From JBEGQX01 sp041180805 (GTDB lineage: Bacteria; Planctomycetota; Planctomycetia; Gemmatales; Gemmataceae): a stretch of DNA of 16,142 nucleotides. The stretch is taken from assembly GCA_041180805.1 (NCBI GenBank), contig JBEGQX010000081.1, positions 1 to 16,142 of the forward strand. The letters run 5' to 3'. Positions 13,599 through 16,142 of the stretch are shown piece after piece. The notes beneath the pieces are model-generated. The model saw only the letters and a program-made list of their open reading frames with translations, was not told where the DNA came from and did not search any database. The position numbers and the translations under genes are program-made. Numbering within the stretch: position 1 is the first letter of the stretch; each line of letters opens with the position of its first letter.

Positions 13599-14783
13599 TC
13601 ATTTGGGTGCGGGACCGCGCAATCTGCCCAATACCAGTTTTGCGGTCTCGCGAACCTCCTTGGAGCTATCCTTCTCCAGTTTTTCAATCTTACTGGTTGT
13701 GGCCATATCCACCAAAGACGGCCCCCATCTGCCCAAGGTTTCCAGTGCTGAAAGTCGCACATCAGCGGAGGCATCCATCAGCGAATTGCCCACGGCATTT
13801 CTTGCACGATCCAGCATGGGGCCAAGTTCTGGCCCCATGTTCCCCAACGCGTGAATCGCAATCGCACGGATTGACCCATCCCTGTCTGCCAAAACCGCTA
13901 TCAATGCTTCTGTTGCAGGCTGCGCAAGTTTTCCCATCTGGTCAAGGCTAACCACCAAAGCAAGCTTCAAATCCCTCGCTGTGCTGGGGGCAATCAATAC
14001 TTTGCCAAGTCTGGCGGGTATTTCCCTGTCTTTAAGTGGGATCATTGAAAAAGCCTTGGCAGAGGCAACTTGCAGATCCAAAGCCTCATTTCTGGCTTCC
14101 ATAATCTCCAGTAGAAATGGCAAAGCCGCTTCTTCCCTGATATTTCCCAACGCCAGGCAGGCGTGGGAGCGGGAAATAATATCCGCATTTTTATTAGAAG
14201 CCAGGGTTTGCAACTGCTTTGATGCGGGTTTTGCCTGCTCTCCCAGTTTTCGAATGGCATCCGCACTGGCTATGCGAATGCCTGCTTCTTTCTCATTTAA
14301 TGATGCGGCCAAAACATCCAAAGCCTTGACTGAATGAGGGACCAACTTTCCCAACCCCTGGGCTGCCATTTCCCGAACTTTCGAGTCTTTGTCTGTCTTG
14401 AGTGCTTGCCGAAGCGAAATTACCGCCATATCCTTTGGTTCCTCGGTTTTGGACTTTTGTGAAATCTTCTGCGCGATTCTCACCAATGCACCTGTGGCAG
14501 CCTCGCGGATTTTTGGATCAGAATCGGTCGCCATTACCTTGGTAACCGCTTCGATAATTTTTGGTTCGTAACTTCCGGCAAGCAACTCAAGTGCTATCAA
14601 GGCACCGCGCTTGGCTTTCATCCTGGCTTCGGAGGTCTGCTCGACATCCTCCCGGGAAAGCAATTCCATCCATTGAGTAAGGGTTTTGCCTTGCAAGGAT
14701 GGCTCCGGCTCGCTGGATTTGTCCTGAAACAAGCCAAATGCCAAAAGTGTCAGAACCAGCCAAGATGTGTTTAGCAAAGGCAT
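13599..14783 (-). CDS. Secreted HEAT-repeat protein
   Basis: The 394-residue protein starts with a signal peptide (MPLLNTSWLVLTLLAFGLFQ) and a short conserved-looking segment, LQGKTLTQWMELL. About eight to ten HEAT-like helical repeats then run to the C-terminus, for example SDPKIREAATGALVRIAQ, KDSKVREMAAQGLGKL, GSIRAIAIHALGNMGPELG and ADVRLSALETLGRWG. Such repeats form a curved binding scaffold; they do not indicate an enzyme. Planctomycetes encode many secreted HEAT proteins with unknown partners. The ATG at 14783 has AGAGGA just upstream on the minus strand, with short spacing. Its TGA stop abuts the TAA of the SelW-like gene with no base between them, so the two transcripts must overlap. 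It diverges from purA across 197 nt. Confidence 0.88.
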   Translation of the reverse strand: MPLLNTSWLVLTLLAFGLFQDKSSEPEPSLQGKTLTQWMELLSREDVEQTSEARMKAKRGALIALELLAGSYEPKIIEAVTKVMATDSDPKIREAATGALVRIAQKISQKSKTEEPKDMAVISLRQALKTDKDSKVREMAAQGLGKLVPHSVKALDVLAASLNEKEAGIRIASADAIRKLGEQAKPASKQLQTLASNKNADIISRSHACLALGNIREEAALPFLLEIMEARNEALDLQVASAKAFSMIPLKDREIPARLGKVLIAPSTARDLKLALVVSLDQMGKLAQPATEALIAVLADRDGSIRAIAIHALGNMGPELGPMLDRARNAVGNSLMDASADVRLSALETLGRWGPSLVDMATTSKIEKLEKDSSKEVRETAKLVLGRLRGPAPK

Positions 14784-14850
14784 ATCCTCTTAAGTACGGA
14801 CATTTACAGGATTTGAGTATCATCCCTTGAAGTGGCCCGAGTTGCAACCC

Positions 14851-14879
14851 TTGACTTAGGGCAACTTTAGGAATAAGAA
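14851..14879 (+). promoter_or_regulatory. Candidate purA promoter within an inverted repeat
   Basis: TTGACT (14851-14856) and TAAGAA (14874-14879) are 17 nt apart; the -35 is good and the -10 is weak. An interrupted inverted repeat, GTTG-caa-CCCT (14841-14851) with AGGG-CAAC (14858-14865), covers the -35 and could be an operator. The rest of 14784-14980 shows no gene. Confidence 0.3.
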
Positions 14880-14980
14880 ATCATGTCGTATGGATTGTTT
14901 TTGATTGCCTGAGACTCGATGTCTTGGGCATTTTTGTTTATGGAACATTTTAAGGTAAAACTTACGAACGGTGGTTAGCC

Positions 14981-16142
14981 ATGGCCTGCACCTGTGTGGT
15001 TGGACTTCAGTGGGGCGATGAGGCCAAAGGCAAGGTTGTGGATGTTCTAACGGAACACCACGATGTGGTGGCCCGATACAATGGTGGCCCAAATGCCGGC
15101 CATACAGTTGTTGTGGGGGACAAAACATTCAAACTTTCCATTTTGCCAACTGGAGTGATCAAGCCGAATATCAAATCCGTGATCGGAAATGGCGTGGTCA
15201 TTCACCCGGGGCGCCTGCGCGAGGAAATCCAGCAGCTCACCAAGAACGGCATTGAAGTGGGAAGCAACCTGTTAATCAGCAACCGGGCCCATTTGATATT
15301 CCCCTACCACATTGAACAGGAAAAAATCACTGAATCGAAAGAGGGCCAGGGAATCGGAACCACCGGCCGCGGAATAGGTCCCTGCTATCAGGATAAAGTG
15401 GGCCGTGTGCATGCCATTCGAACCGGGGAACTTCTGGACAAAAACCTTCTTCAGGCAAAGATTGCCACCGTGGTGGAATTCAAGAACAAGCTTCTAAAAG
15501 GTTTCAATCCCGACTGCACCCCCTTGGATGCCGGAAAGATTGCCGAGGAATATTATCAGCATGGCGAGTTTTTGCGCCCTCATTTGACCGATACCATGCG
15601 GGTTTTGCATGACGACCTCAAGGCAGGCAAGAGAATTCTTTTTGAAGGCGCTCAAGGCAGCCTTCTGGATGTGGATCATGGAAGCTTTCCTTTTGTTACC
15701 AGTTCCAACAGCACCACAGCGGGAATTGGTTCTGGCACAGGGATTAACAGTCGCTATGTCACCAAGGTAATCGGGATTCTAAAAGCCTACACCACCCGTG
15801 TGGGAAAAGGCCCGTTCCCCACCGAGTTGAACGACGGCCCAGAAGGCATTGGCGAACGTATCAGAAAAATTGGCAGGGAATATGGCACGGTTACAGGAAG
15901 ACCAAGGCGATGCGGCTGGTTTGATGCAGTTGCCGCGCGACATAGCGCTATGATAAATGCCACAGATGAAATTTGCATCATGCTTCTGGATGTTTTGAGC
16001 GGCCTTCCTGAACTAAAAATTGCCACTGCATACGAATTGAATGGCCAGCGTATCGATTATTTCCCCACGGACGCTTCCGAACTGGAAAGATGCAAACCCG
16101 TTTACGAGACCGTTTCGGGCTGGAACGAACCCCTGACCCAGG
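14981..16142 (+). CDS. purA: Adenylosuccinate synthetase, 3' end outside window
   Basis: PurA joins IMP and aspartate using GTP to form adenylosuccinate, the first committed step from IMP to AMP, in the cytoplasm. The frame stays open from ATG 14981 to the window end, giving 387 residues of a protein usually about 430 long. QWGDEAKGKVVDVL carries the catalytic D13 and K16 at the same numbers as in E. coli. H41 is in GGPNAGHTV, and GTTGRGIGPCYQDK, LFEGAQGSLLDVDHG, TSSNSTTAG, TRVGKGPFPTE and TGRPRRCGWFDAVA are all present. The usual GDEGKGK loop reads GDEAKGK, a conservative change. The ribosome site is weak (GGTGG, 7 nt before ATG). The gene stands alone in the visible part, in front of a 197-nt gap shared with the HEAT gene. 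The missing C-terminus is a window effect. Confidence 0.96.
   Translation, partial: MACTCVVGLQWGDEAKGKVVDVLTEHHDVVARYNGGPNAGHTVVVGDKTFKLSILPTGVIKPNIKSVIGNGVVIHPGRLREEIQQLTKNGIEVGSNLLISNRAHLIFPYHIEQEKITESKEGQGIGTTGRGIGPCYQDKVGRVHAIRTGELLDKNLLQAKIATVVEFKNKLLKGFNPDCTPLDAGKIAEEYYQHGEFLRPHLTDTMRVLHDDLKAGKRILFEGAQGSLLDVDHGSFPFVTSSNSTTAGIGSGTGINSRYVTKVIGILKAYTTRVGKGPFPTELNDGPEGIGERIRKIGREYGTVTGRPRRCGWFDAVAARHSAMINATDEICIMLLDVLSGLPELKIATAYELNGQRIDYFPTDASELERCKPVYETVSGWNEPLTQ

Overview
The window looks like chromosomal DNA from a planctomycete. The markers are a DUF1501 protein tail, a 1343-residue PVC-type dehydrogenase carrying a haem-binding CxxCH domain and a DUF1080 domain, a secreted HEAT-repeat protein, and a secreted DUF255 protein. 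This assignment rests on recognised families, not on a database search.

Layout: (1) 1-759, the 3' end of a DUF1501 gene. (2) 760-1149, a gene-free stretch holding a candidate promoter, a clear SAM-I riboswitch and what looks like a translational expression platform. (3) 1150-5274, a tight five-gene operon under that riboswitch: threonine-synthase-like PLP enzyme, CysO-like sulfur carrier ending in Gly-Gly, small acidic protein of unknown function, ThiF/MoeB-type E1 enzyme, and cysteine desulfurase. Together they suggest a SAM-repressed route that moves sulfur from cysteine through a carrier thiocarboxylate to a phosphohomoserine-type acceptor, i.e. homocysteine/methionine synthesis without free sulfide. 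The last step is inference. (4) 5373-9404, the large secreted dehydrogenase. (5) 9416-10303 on the minus strand, an unrecognised exported protein. (6) 10389-12803, a free-standing DsbD N-terminal-like domain followed after 3 nt by an exported DUF255 thioredoxin-fold protein. (7) 12812-13279 on the minus strand, a Tsr3-like (DUF367) rRNA modification enzyme, rare in bacteria. (8) 13362-13598, a gene that conventional calling would miss: a 78-residue SelW/Rdx-family selenoprotein with an in-frame TGA in a CxxU motif, followed at once by a bacterial SECIS hairpin with a GGUCU loop. (9) 13599-14783 on the minus strand, a secreted HEAT-repeat protein. (10) 14981 to the window end, purA, incomplete at the 3' end.

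The two most notable items are the SAM-riboswitch-controlled sulfur-carrier operon and the hidden selenoprotein with its SECIS element. The selenoprotein implies that the organism reads UGA as selenocysteine, so SelA/SelB/SelC/SelD should be encoded elsewhere in its genome. No tRNA, rRNA, CRISPR array, insertion sequence or strong intrinsic terminator was seen.
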